Shown one piece after another: positions 23,363 through 33,749 of a stretch of 64,000 nucleotides of DNA (its first letter is position 1; each line of letters begins with the position of its first letter). A program made the translations under genes and the position numbers. The DNA lies in the NCBI GenBank assembly GCA_950295325.1, contig OX485807.1:5274501-5338500 (forward strand), given 5' to 3'. The notes below the pieces were generated by a model. The model saw only the letters and a program-made list of their open reading frames with translations. It searched no databases and was not told the DNA's origin. The DNA comes from Polytrichum commune. Lineage: Eukaryota > Streptophyta > Polytrichopsida > Polytrichales > Polytrichaceae.

Positions 23363-23833
23363 GGGGTGCTTCACACTATGGCCAAAGGTCGAGAGGCCAT
23401 CGATTTCCACCAATCAAATTGCAAGAAACCAAGAATTCGGCCTCTCAACCCTTCACACTATGGCCAAAGTTCAAAGGCCGTCGCAATTTAAAATGACTAC
23501 TTTTTGAAGAAGGCAACAAACTCTCGAAGGAAGTTTGAGTCGGATGGGAATGGAAACCCAAACTATGGTCGAGAGGCGTCGGATTTTTTTTAATTAAAAA
23601 GAAATCATTGACAAGATCTTGGCCGTTAGATTGGAGGGGTTATTTTGAGCAAGGAATAGAATGGGATGCTCCTTTGGGCTTGGCCTTTGGAGGCTTCACA
23701 CTATGCCCGGCCAAAGGCTCCACTTAATATATTTTATTGACTATTGTCAGCCCATTTCTTTGGACTCTCAACAAAGTTTGGCCACTCAATCCCACGGCCT
23801 CTCGACTTGAATGGCCATAGTGTGAAGCAACCC
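23363..23833. mobile_element. PIF/Harbinger-like MITE (GGGGTGCTTCACACTATGGC)
   Basis: Terminal inverted repeats GGGGTGCTTCACACTATGGC and GGGTTGCTTCACACTATGGC (right end complemented) are followed by a second paired block (TCGAGAGGCC). TTA flanks both ends. The element is 471 bp and has no protein frame. A further internal pair lies around 23453 (CTTCACACTATGGCCAAAG), so the TIR is partly duplicated inside. Confidence 0.85.
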
Positions 23834-23972
23834 TTAGGCTCGTTCCGAGGGTGTTAAAGCAACTATGGCGAGGCTTCGACAACTTCGGAGAGGGATTGAG
23901 GAAGGATGGAGTGAGTAGCAGAATACAGATACAACTTCAACGAGGGCTCCAACAACTTTGAGTTCAAACTAA

Positions 23973-24472
23973 GGGCCCCTTCACACACGAGCCAAGAGCT
24001 GTGACCATGAACTTATGAGACACCAAAAGAAAGTGTCCAAAGGCCGTTCAAAGACACCTCCAAAATCATGTAGTGTGGTCACAGATCCTCAAGTGTCGTG
24101 TGAAGCCATATGTGACCTGGCCCTCAATCAAATGCTATTTCAATGAATTTCTATTCATGCGGGCCCTCACACATGATAAAATAGAATAAACCAATGGTTA
24201 TGAGCATTCCGAGTGCCATGGTCTCCCGGTTTTGTGTTAGGCCTACCTCCTAGAGGTGGTTTTTGAAAAAAGTACAAGTGACCATGAAACATGATCCATT
24301 CGATGCCATGTAGGAATCCATGTAGATTTTACATGCATCTTGCATTTACATACTCCGTTGGTCCCTCGAGCGTAATGTGAAGCAAACTTGGAGCGGCTCC
24401 ACCTTTTCCATCAATGAGAGTGCTTGAGATGCAATGGTCACGGGCTCTCAATCTCGTGTGTGAAGTGGCCCC
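23973..24472. mobile_element. PIF/Harbinger-like MITE (GGGCCACTTCACACA family)
   Basis: It begins GGGCCCCTTCACACACGAGC after TAA and ends CTCGTGTGTGAAGTGGCCCC. In inverse orientation it aligns with the 26995-27486 copy (landmarks ATGATCCATTCGATGCCATG, TTTACATGCATCTTGCATT). The right flank no longer shows the TAA duplication. Confidence 0.8.
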
Positions 24473-24559
24473 TTCATTGTTTACCGTGGCCATTGTTACG
24501 TTCATTGTATAACATGTGACCATGTTTTGAGGGAATGATCACACCAATCACTCCAGGCA

Positions 24560-24785
24560 CCAATGACCGGGGAGATTTTTGGGCATAATCGGTTGAGATC
24601 CTAGAGTTTGCAAGTCCAACCGGTTACATGTTGACATCCTTCGGTTTTCCTTTATCAAATTGGGGTATATTCTATAGAATCCTCTAAAATGATCGATAAT
24701 TATCATGCAGTCTTGAACTTCAACTGGTTATTTCTCAAACTCAACCGGTTCATCAATTCCTAACCACCGGTTCTCCTTGATCATA
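24560..24785 (+). mobile_element. hAT-like ACCGGTT MITE, copy 1
   Basis: It begins CCAATGACCGGGGAGATTTT and ends CGGTTCTCCTTGATCATA, matching the copy at 33534-33749 along its length (GGGCATAATCGGTTGAGATC, GCAAGTCCAACCGGTTACAT, TCAAACTCAACCGGTTCATC). The motif AACCGGTT or a near variant occurs at least four times in 226 bp. No target duplication is visible at this copy. Confidence 0.7.
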
Positions 24786-25314
24786 GCATGTCATCATACA
24801 TTGACATCTCCAGTTATAACAGTGTGAAAAGTGGTGACTGACATTTATTTCTCAACATAATCCACAACCACTTCACGGCCAGAACCGGACATAAACGTTG
24901 GAGTGATCGAGGCATTAGCGGGTAGTGCCTTTTAGAGTAGTTTAGACCAAGAATGACCATGTATAAAGGGAACATGGTTACCAATTAAAAAATAAGTGGC
25001 ACATTCTGAAAGATTCTGACCACTTTTCCAGTCTAAGTTAAGTTATCTTTGGTTTTCTGCCCACATACTTTATATGTATTCTCGGAAGCTATGTGTATTT
25101 AAAGGATACAATTGGGTGGTCCTTGGTGGAGATGGATCCCGGGGAGACACACCTTATGGAGGGGGTTTGCCGATGTTGCCCATTGTTTGACTTCACATAA
25201 CGGTTTGTCGGTTGGATATTGATAGTATAAGCTTATCCCGGTATTCCATAGAATGTGAGAGGGAGGTTGAAAAGGTTCCACACCTTGGACAACTAACCAA
25301 CTATTCAACTATTA

Positions 25315-25693
25315 GGGCCACTTTACACAAGAGCCAAGAGCCCTGACCTTGTAATGGTGAGGACCCTTGGCTCTCATCCAAAGGCTGTATCATGGGTGTT
25401 GGGAAAGCCGCTTTATGTAGTCACGGGCCTTCAAGCATAGTGTGAAGTGAGAATGGACCATGATGCGGGACTTGAAGGTGGGTTTGATGCAAATTCCGGT
25501 AGACCATGCACCCTTATCCACAACTTGCCATCTAGGACTCCATGTAGACTTTTCATCCACGAACTTTTCTTTGGTCCTTTAGGCCTTCACCTCCTGGTGT
25601 GAAGTGAACTCGGATGGTCTCCACCTTTTCGACCAATGAGAGCCTTTTGACTTGGATGGTCATGGGCCTTCATCCTTGTGTGTGAAGTGGCCC
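25315..25693. mobile_element. PIF/Harbinger-like MITE (GGGCCACTTCACACA family)
   Basis: It begins GGGCCACTTTACACAAGAGC, ends CCTTGTGTGTGAAGTGGCCC and is flanked by TTA on both sides. It is the 16152-16741 type with its central part missing: the sequence jumps from CCATGATGCGGGA to CTTGAAGGTGGGTTTGATGC, which deletes the left arm of the central palindrome. Confidence 0.85.
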
Positions 25694-25696
25694 TTA

Positions 25697-26205
25697 GTTA
25701 ACTAGTTGCCTTTCATAACTATAGTTGTTCGCGACTTGACTTGGCAAAACATGTAGTTAACTATAGTTGTTTTAAATTTGGTCTGCCAAAAATCTACTTA
25801 ACTATAGTTTCATATACATAGTTAACTAAAGTTGAGTGCAACTTTTTCACAAAATTCTATTGTAGCGTTATAGTGTTACTAGTGTGTTATTTGTGTTGGT
25901 GGTGTACATGGAGGTTGTTCCGGAGCCCAACATTGTGAATGATCGTATAAAGGCGTTTGTTGATGATCCTCATTGGCCCGAGCATATGAAAGACCCTCAA
26001 GTGAGGCAATTCAAGAGGCAAACTTCTTTGAATATATAATAATACTTGGAATTTTTCTAGTTAACTATAGTTGTTCTTGAGTCCGGTCTTAAAAAATTTT
26101 GGCTGACTATAATTGTTCTTCAAATGGGTTTGATTTTTCTCTAGTTAACTATAGTTGTTCCCTAAAATGTATTGAAAATTTTCTAGTTAACTATAGTTAA
26201 TTCAA
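25697..26205 (+). repeat. Cluster of AACTATAGTT palindromes
   Basis: The phrase AGTTAACTATAGTTGTT or a close variant appears about eight times in 500 bp (near 25720, 25755, 25800, 25825, 26058, 26105, 26142 and 26186). The core AACTATAGTT is a perfect 10-bp palindrome and AGTTAACT a perfect 8-bp one. Similar AACTA phrases continue left of the adjacent MITE (CAACTAACCAACTATTCAACTA), so that MITE inserted into this repeat. A short open stretch near 25909-26030 shows no recognisable product. Confidence 0.65.
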
Positions 26206-26994
26206 TACTTGTCCATGAATTGAAAGGTTGGTGTGTGGTACCTAACTTACTTGTTTGCCATACAAAAGTGTTTAATTGAACGTCTACATCATAAGGCTCA
26301 TGCACAATTACTTGTTTAGAACTCCTTTTATCGATGGTGTTGATTTCAAGTCTTGTGTTGAGGAAATGGTGCATGTTGTGTTCAAATATTTGGAGGTGCA
26401 CAAAATTGGGTTCATATTCATGTCAGTGCATGAACATCAACATTTTTTCTTCTTCTTCATTGCATGAAACTCTTTGTGCAATATTTCACCCAGGAATAAA
26501 TTATACATATAAAACATAACCTTCATGTGGTAAAAGGAAATGGAAGCATTTTGATTAAATGTTGGACTGGTAATTAAAAAATTTCAATGGTGCACGTGAA
26601 CTAAACACCATTGCGTGGTAGGCATGTAATTTATATGTTGTGAAGAAAAATGCTCTTAAAATGATTTGGTGGAGATCAAGCACAGTGATCCTTGTTGCAA
26701 CTGTATAAATATGGTTTAAATTTTACTACCTACAAATTGCTCGTGTTTTTTTCAACCCCAAATAAGAACTCTAATTCATATTTTATTATATATCTTTGAT
26801 TCAACATGACTCAAACCCGGGCCGGGCTTTTAGGGGATGTTGATTTCGTGCTCAATCAACAACCTCGGGATGGCCCATTTGTAGTTCACCAAATCAGCCC
26901 ACTAGCTAGCGCAACTTTAGGAATCAACTTGCTAACATGGGAACAAACTTACACAGCATCTCTTGGAAGCATTGAACTAATAAGACCCAATTCA
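26206..26994. other. Intergenic DNA, no gene recognised
   Basis: Two or three overlapping short frames (26.2-26.5 kb, 26.8-27.0 kb) with no motif. The latter runs directly into the start of the next MITE, and I see no splice structure. Confidence 0.45.
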
Positions 26995-27486
26995 GGGCCA
27001 CTTCACACACGAGACTGAGAGCCCGTGACCATTCACTTCAAGCACTCTCATTGGTGGAAAAGGCGGAGCTGGTCCAAGTTCGCTTCACACTACGCTTGAG
27101 GGACCAACAAAGTATGTGAATGCAAGATGGATGTAAAGTCAACATGGATTCCTACATGGCATCGAATGGATCATGTTTCATGGTCACTTGGATAATTTTC
27201 AAAAACTATCTCTTGGAGGTAGGCCTAAAACCTGGAGACCATGGCACTCTGAATGTTCACAATTGTTGATTTATTTGATTTTATCATGTGTGAAGACCCA
27301 CATGAATAGAAATTCAATGCGATAGCATTTGGTTGAGGGCCCAGTCACATATGACTTCACACTACACTTGAGGGCATGTGACGACACTACATTATTTTGG
27401 AGGTGTGTTGGACGGCCTATGGACACTTTCTTTTGGGCTCTCACAATTTCATAGTCACAGCTCTTGGCTTGTGTGTGAAGTGGCCC
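26995..27486. mobile_element. PIF/Harbinger-like MITE (GGGCCACTTCACACA family), near full length
   Basis: It begins GGGCCACTTCACACACGAGA and ends TTGTGTGTGAAGTGGCCC. The flanking triplets are TCA and TAA, so one base of the duplication has changed. Internal landmarks shared with other copies are GCTTGAGGGACCAAC, CATCGAATGGATCATGTTTC, GGAGGTAGGCCTAA and TGGACACTTTCTTTTGGGC. No coding frame. Confidence 0.82.
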
Positions 27487-27505
27487 TAAGATCTAATTCA
27501 AGTTA

Positions 27506-27899
27506 GAGCATCCTCAGTCGGTCTAGGTAAAGCTCACTGCAAACCAAAACCTATCTTCTGACTGACCTAAAATTAGAAACTGAAATTACCATCATTAGAA
27601 GCACACCTAAATAAACGTGAGATATTTCTCAAGAAAAAAGAATTGTAAAAATTTGACGTAGGTGAAATCCCTCATTGAAAACACCACATTTTCAAAATTT
27701 AGAGGGAGTGCACCAAATCTTGCTTAAAAATGGAAAGATCCTCCCACACTCCCTCCAAATTTTTGACATTTAGAGGGAGTGTGGGAGGATCTGTCCATTT
27801 TAAGCAAGATTTGGTGCACTCCCTCTAAATTTTGAGCAATTTTAAGCAAGATAGGTCTTGGTTTGCAGTGAGCTTTACCTAGACCGACTGAGGATGCTC
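27506..27899. mobile_element. MITE with GAGCATCCTCAGTCGG ends and a long internal hairpin
   Basis: The ends are long inverted repeats: GAGCATCCTCAGTCGGTCTA on the left, with the exact complement on the right, continuing through AGGTAAAGCTCACTGCAAACC. TTA stands at the left and TTTA at the right. GAGCATC-type ends with a 3-bp duplication are common among PIF/Harbinger-related plant MITEs. A second, independent hairpin occupies the centre (27692-27835). Confidence 0.85.
27692..27835. ncRNA. Long near-perfect hairpin, possible small-RNA precursor
   Basis: About 68 bases, starting TCAAAATTTAGAGGGAGTGC, pair almost completely with the bases ending GCACTCCCTCTAAATTTTGA, across a loop of roughly 9 bases around 27760-27768. 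If transcribed from either strand it would give a long stem that Dicer-like enzymes could process. Transcription is not shown by the sequence. It could simply be a MITE nested inside the outer element. Confidence 0.45.
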
Positions 27900-27903
27900 T
27901 TTA

Positions 27904-28212
27904 GTTGCCTTCTATTTTGTAAAATGCTGTGCTAATTGTAGAAATGGGCCATTTTGAGATACAGGACAATTTAAGAAGCAGAGGGCAACTTTGAATGCTT
28001 CATGCTGAGGTGGAGTGTCTGGATCCAATTTTAGCATATAAAGGCATTTTACTATATATATGATATATATGATATTTGGGTAACTAATAATAAGCACATG
28101 TCTCTTTGTTTTGTGTGTATTACGTAAACTGCCTACTGCATATCCTCTTTATCCATGGCAGATATAGGGAGTGATGTCATAAGACATGTCATATGGGTGT
28201 CACCTTCCCATG
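27904..28212. other. Intergenic DNA, no gene recognised
   Basis: AT-rich sequence including TATATATGATATATATGATA near 28053. No element ends or gene seen. Confidence 0.4.
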
Positions 28213-29120
28213 AGGTATGTGGGTGTTATTCGGCTACTTTTCTTAAAGGACACATATGTCATTTAATGTGGGGTTGGGTGAGGATCAAAGAATAAAACAC
28301 CATAAAGACATGTGTTCAAAAGAGATTGGCCTACATCTTTATTCTAAACATAGGTATAAAGAAGAAAATTTATTTTTATCCTCAATGTATGACGACCTTG
28401 GATACGATGAGGACCCCCACCTTCATTGCCTAGAACCAACACAACAAAGTTGGGTACTAGACCCAAGCTAGATCAAAGACCAACTAGTAATGGTGTGCAA
28501 AGCCACATGGCCACCTCCATGATCCCACCTACTTTGCTTGCAAAACCATCACCTTGCAGCCTGAGTACCAACACCCTTTGTGCTTTGTGGGCCTACCTCT
28601 GTGACTTTGTGAATAGAATGGCTAATAGCCCCTCCCCTCCCCCACCTGCAATGTATAGAATGGCTAGAATAGGCATTGACAAGCCACCCTAAACCCATCT
28701 TGAACCCAACCGAGATAGAGTGGAGCTCATTACCTACCCTACATGGAGGTAGTGGAGGTCGCTATGAGGTGGCACCATTAATGGCACATGAAAGCGTCAC
28801 TCCGTGGGCCCATACACTCCTCCACCATGGGGAACGCTTCAAGGTAGTAGAGTGTTGGTTTTGGGAGGCGTTTATAGGTGTTGGTTTTGGGTGCGGTGTT
28901 GGTTTTAGCACCCTCTACCTTAATCAGCTAAGCAATCAACAAATTTGTAGAGTTTGATAACCATAATTAAATAAGGGGAGGTCTAATTTTCTATGTTGGT
29001 TTTGTAGATACGTTATTGTAGATATGCTAACTCAACATGAATTTGAAGATGTCAATTTGATCAATAAAAGATAGAGAACAAGAGAAAACAAATTGGACAA
29101 TACCCGCATACATTACACCT
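28213..29120. mobile_element. AGGTATGTGGG-family MITE interrupted by unrelated GC-richer sequence
   Basis: It begins AGGTATGTGGGTGTTATTCG and closes near ACCCGCATACATTACACCT. The outer parts contain the family landmarks CAAAAGAGATTGGCCTACAT and CTAAGCAATCAACAAATTTG. About 500 bp in the centre (about 28.43-28.92 kb) is unlike other copies, richer in C, and ends with GTGTTGGTTTTGGG repeated three times. That centre is probably a later insertion; I could not define its ends. Confidence 0.6.
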
Positions 29121-29552
29121 TGTAACTGTAGTTTCTTGCGTTCACTTTGTGGAGTACTCACATAAAAAAAAAATGTTTTAGGTTGCATGAGGTAACTAAG
29201 CTTAAAAGACACACTTCCAAACATTTTTGCACTTTCTAGCATGTTCAGTAGTTTGATGTCTACATAACGTAAGATGCAATATTGTAGAATGCACAAAGGG
29301 GCTGTGGAGGAAGTGGGTGGGGGCCGAAGGTAGTGGTATACGTGTCCTCACAAAGATATCCATAGCTAAGTAGGTTAGTCGGTGTCTCATCATGGATACC
29401 ATGAATGAGGATTATAGTCCAAAATGAGCAATGATTTTAGGGGTTGTTCAACACACTTCTTTCATTTATTAGGTATGTGTATTGGAGCCATCGTGTTATA
29501 TTCATTTCTTTGATTGGTAACTACTTATAGAAACCTTTGGTTGCCTAGGAAG

Positions 29553-30011
29553 CAGAGCCCTACATTGGGTGCCCATACCCATGCCCATGCCCATACCCAC
29601 CCATGCCCATGGGTTTTGGGTGGGCATGGGTGCAATATTATTGTTCATGGGTGGGCATGGGTGGGCATGACTGCGATATTATTGTTCATGGGTGGGCATG
29701 GGTGGGCATGACTGCGATATTATTGTTCATGGGTGGGCATGGGTTTGATATTATAATGGGTGGGCATGGGTGGGGCACAATTACACAATCATACAAGACA
29801 CATTACACAATTGCACAATACACATTACACAATTTTTGATACATAGGCGCAATTTGAATAGCATGGGTGGGCGTGGGTGGGGCGTGGGTGGGCATGGGTG
29901 GGCATGGGTGCGCACATGTCATGCTATGGGTGGGCATGGGTGGGCATAGGCCATTGTTGATGGGCATGGTCTGGGTATGGGTGCAATTAAAAAGGAAAAT
30001 GTTGGGCTCTG
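29553..30011. mobile_element. hAT-type MITE with an internal minisatellite
   Basis: It begins CAGAGCCCTACATT and ends AATGTTGGGCTCTG, an inverted repeat with one mismatch. An exact 8-bp duplication, CTAGGAAG, flanks it at 29545-29552 and 30012-30019. An 8-bp duplication and CAG-starting ends are hallmarks of hAT elements. Most of the 459-bp body is made of GGGTGGGCATGGGT phrases and one complementary block (ACCCATGCCCATGCCCAT). Confidence 0.92.
29590..29985. repeat. GGGTGGGCATGGGT minisatellite inside the hAT MITE
   Basis: A unit of about 45 bp, with GGGTGGGCATGGGTGGGCAT followed by a spacer around GCGATATTATTGTTCAT, repeats three times at 29630-29740. Shorter GGGTGGGCAT units continue at 29755-29780 and 29865-29945. 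The left rim carries the complementary ACCCATGCCC phrases. Frames crossing it read as repetitive Gly/Trp/His, which is an artefact. Confidence 0.85.
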
Positions 30012-32225
30012 CTAGGAAGGCATGAGAACTTTGTCTATCCTTGGTCACATAACAAGTCCATATTGTAATATCAATTTGGGTACGTATCTAGTGAATACAA
30101 ATGCACGTGGCTACTATGGTATTGCGAGGTCATACATCAATGAAAACTTAAACATGTCACACTATTCATCACATTCTTTTTTTTTGTACAACCTCCCAAA
30201 TACAATCTAATCTCAATCAAGAGCTCCCTTACCTAACCAAACATGTCAAACTCCTTCGAGGATATCACACCCCACACATCATATACACCCTAAAAGTCTT
30301 CATAAGTTCTATACCAACAATATGCAATACCACCCTCCAAAATGGATTCCTTGCACGTAGTCTAACTATACTAAGAATATTACACAATCTCATGCCCCCA
30401 TTTGGACCCCCCCCCCAATACTATTCGCCCCATCTCCCAGTTGCTCACCACCGTCCATGCACCAAAACAACTCACATAAGAACTACATGACCACACCAAA
30501 CTCAACATCTCACACAACACCACTCCCCTCACAATCATCACTCCAACAATTATTCCCGGCCTATCTCATAGAACTCATAAAAGAATCCCTCAAATTTCTA
30601 CAACCAATACTTGGCTTGTCACATAAATCACACCAAATTCCGAGCTCAACAATAACATCAATACCAAACCAACATACAAACATATACCCACACCCATCAC
30701 ATGCCTCACATGCAACTAGGCATAAACAAAATGTGCAGTCATATAATGCCCCCAACAAATCAAAGCTACAACACCTTGCATATAACATATACCAAAAAGC
30801 TCAAAACATTAACTATAAACAACAACAACTCCCCATCCTCTTGTAAAACAAACCATACACATACCTAAGAATATGACTAGTCTCATCCCTAAAATGGGCC
30901 ATACAAAAAGAAATCACTATAGCAAAAATCAGATTACGAAGCAGGCTCGGAAGCAGGGCCTTACTACTATCACCCACATCACTACAACAAAAGATGAAAA
31001 TCTTCAACATAGTCATTTGCCTGAGCATTGAATGTGCCTCTTATACCACCCCTTATCTATGTATCAACAAATATCGAGATCGAATAGACTAATTGTAATT
31101 CAATTTAGCCAAACAAACTGATATATAGAAACAATCAAATGTTGCCTCCGACTTGCTAACGCTGTTTTGAATGTGGGACCCACACCATAACATCAATGCC
31201 CAATCGTTCAAGAACAATGGGAAAAATATTGAGCTGAGCATAACACTACAAGACAAGGAGGTGTTCCTCTTAAGGAATTGCAAGATGCCACTACCCTCGC
31301 CATGCATGTAGAGCGCAACGTTGTCAAAACACGGTCGAAGGCACCTCTAGAGTATCTGCCTAAAAACCACGAACCAACTTGTCCCAACGAAGTGGCTCGA
31401 TGGCATAAATTAGATGCGATTTGAGAGCAAGTCACAAAGGAACTAGAACGCACAACGCCACAATGGACACCAGTCCTAGCATGCTTTCCAAAATAGCATG
31501 CTGTCAAATTGCAACAAAATCACCCCATGCCCTCAATCAACCCAAGATACACAACATACTAGGAGCTCCGGTACAAATATCACTCTAGCAAGTATTCCAA
31601 CTATGCCTTGAACTACAACGCTATATTTTCCAACAAATCAATACCCAACTAAACACTATCGATAGGTAGATCATCACGCTGCATTGGTATGCATGTGTGT
31701 TAATGACGTCATTATAAACAACTTCATGGTCAATGGAGGTTCCGGAGTAGACGTGTTATCCAAACACCTATGCATCGGGCTCAAACTACCCAAACTCAAA
31801 TAAAGAAAAAAGAAAAACTTCATACTACGAATGGCAAATCATTCATGCGTTAATCCGCTTTGCATGCTGAGAATTGTGAAAAATATTATTCACGGCATCA
31901 CTGTACCCGTGAAGTTTGCGGTTTTAAACTTACCAACAAAAGTGCAATAACCAATCATTCTAGGTTGCCCTTGGTTACGAGACACAAATGCGACTCACGA
32001 TCGGAACCATAATACGCTAATCATCGGTCATGACAAGCGAATTGTGATACCATTGTATGGATATATTTCATCGAAAACAAAAAAATAATCTATTTGTTGG
32101 CTCACTGGCTGTGAGCACTCCCAAGTGCATACAGAAGAAGAGGAAGAGTTTCTATTTGTCCTCAATCCGGATAATGTACCCATAGCCAAGTTCAACCTCA
32201 AAACAAGTCATCAGGTACCCCCTCA

Positions 32226-33145
32226 GGGCCACTTCACACACGAGACTGAGAGCCCGTGACCACTTCACTTCAAGCACTCTCTTTGGTGGAAAAGACGGAG
32301 CTCATCCAAGTTTGCTTCACACTATGCTTGAGGGATCAACGGAGTATGTGAATGCAAGATGCATGTACAGTCTACATGGATTCCTACATGGCATCGAATG
32401 GATCATGTTTCATGGTCACTAAGATTATTTTCGAAAATCACCTCTTGGAGGTAGGCCTAACACAAAACCAGGAGGCCATGGCATTCCGAATGCTCACAAC
32501 CGTTGATTTATTTTATTTTATCATGTGTGAGGATCCACATGAATAGAAATTTATTGAAATAGCATTTGGTTGAGGGCCCGGTTACATATGGCTTTACACT
32601 ACATTTGAGCATCCGTGACCACACTACATGATTTTGGAGGTGTCTTAGGGCCACTTCAGACATGAGACTGAGACCCGTGACCATTACACTTCAAGCACTC
32701 TCATTGGTGGGAAAGGTGGAGTTGGTCCAAGTTCGCTTCACACTACGCTTGAGGGACTAACGGAGTGTGTGAATGCAAGATGGATGTAAAGTCTACATGG
32801 ATTCCTACATGGCATCGAATGGATCATGTTTCATGGTCACTTGGACTATTCTCAAAAACCACCTCTTGTAGGTAGGCCTAACACAAAATTGGGAGACCAT
32901 GGCACTCCGAATGCTCACAGCCGTTAATTTATTCTATTTAATCATGTGTGAGAACCTGCATGAATAGAAATTTATTGAAATAGCATTTGGTTGAGGGCCT
33001 GGTCACATACGGTTTCACACTACACTCGAGGATGTGCGACCACACTACATGATGTTGGAGGTGTGTTGGGACGGCCTTCGGACACTTTCTTTTGGGCTGT
33101 CACAATTTCATGGTCACGGCTATTGGCTCATGTGTGAAATGGCCC
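32226..33145. mobile_element. Double-headed PIF/Harbinger-like MITE inserted in the Gypsy relic
   Basis: One left end (GGGCCACTTCACACACGAGA) starts after TCA at 32223-32225. A second left end (GGGCCACTTCAGACATGAGA) starts at 32648, after TTA. There is only one right end, CATGTGTGAAATGGCCC, followed by TCA at 33146-33148. The two left portions run in parallel for about 420 bp each. The shared TCA shows the whole 920-bp composite behaves as one insertion or arose after insertion. It lies in the spacer between protease and RT of the Gypsy relic. Confidence 0.85.
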
Positions 33146-33533
33146 TCAATTCAAACCCACACAGGGAACACCCATGAATCCATGATGATTCAAGAAGAAC
33201 CTGCAAAGCACTCTCTTCAACACACGCCAATAACCAGCTAGTTTGTCAATCCCGATGAGAAAATCCAAAACTAAATTTAGGCTGTCCATCAAATCCACTT
33301 TACATCAAAATAAACGTGAACACACTAGACGGTCTTAAGCAAAAAGCGATTCGGTTGTTCAATCAATATAAAGATGTCGTTGCATGGACACCTGTAGACC
33401 TAAAAGGTATCCCTGCTCATCTAGCCAAGCATCAAATGGATTTAATGCCATGAATCATACGGTCAAACAAAGGAGGTATTGAATGAACCCCAATTACGCA
33501 CTTACAGTTAAGAAGGAACTGGACCAGTGATCG

Positions 33534-33749
33534 GGGAGATTTTTGGGCATAATTGGTTGAGATCCATGTGTTTGCAAGTCCAACCAGTTACATATTGACA
33601 TCCTCCGGTTTTCCTTTATTGATTTGAGGTATATTCCATAAATTCCTCTAAAATGATAGGTAATTTTCCTGCAGTCTTGGGCTTCAACCGGTTATTCCTC
33701 AAACTCAACCGGTTCATCTGTAACTAACTGCCGGTTCTCTCCCATCATA
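33534..33749 (+). mobile_element. hAT-like ACCGGTT MITE, copy 2, inside Gypsy RT
   Basis: Its boundaries are set by an exact 8-bp duplication, GAACTGGA, at 33526-33533 and 33750-33757. Removing one copy restores the reading of the RT sequence (KEELD-type residues running into KLLA). The ends are only weakly inverted (CCAGTGATCGGGGAGA against TATGATGGGAGAGA). The body is 216 bp with repeated AACCGGTT motifs. The 8-bp duplication points to the hAT superfamily. Confidence 0.88.

Noticed and set aside
29514-30048. Several Gly/Trp/His-rich frames
   Set aside because: They are translations of the minisatellite inside the hAT MITE.
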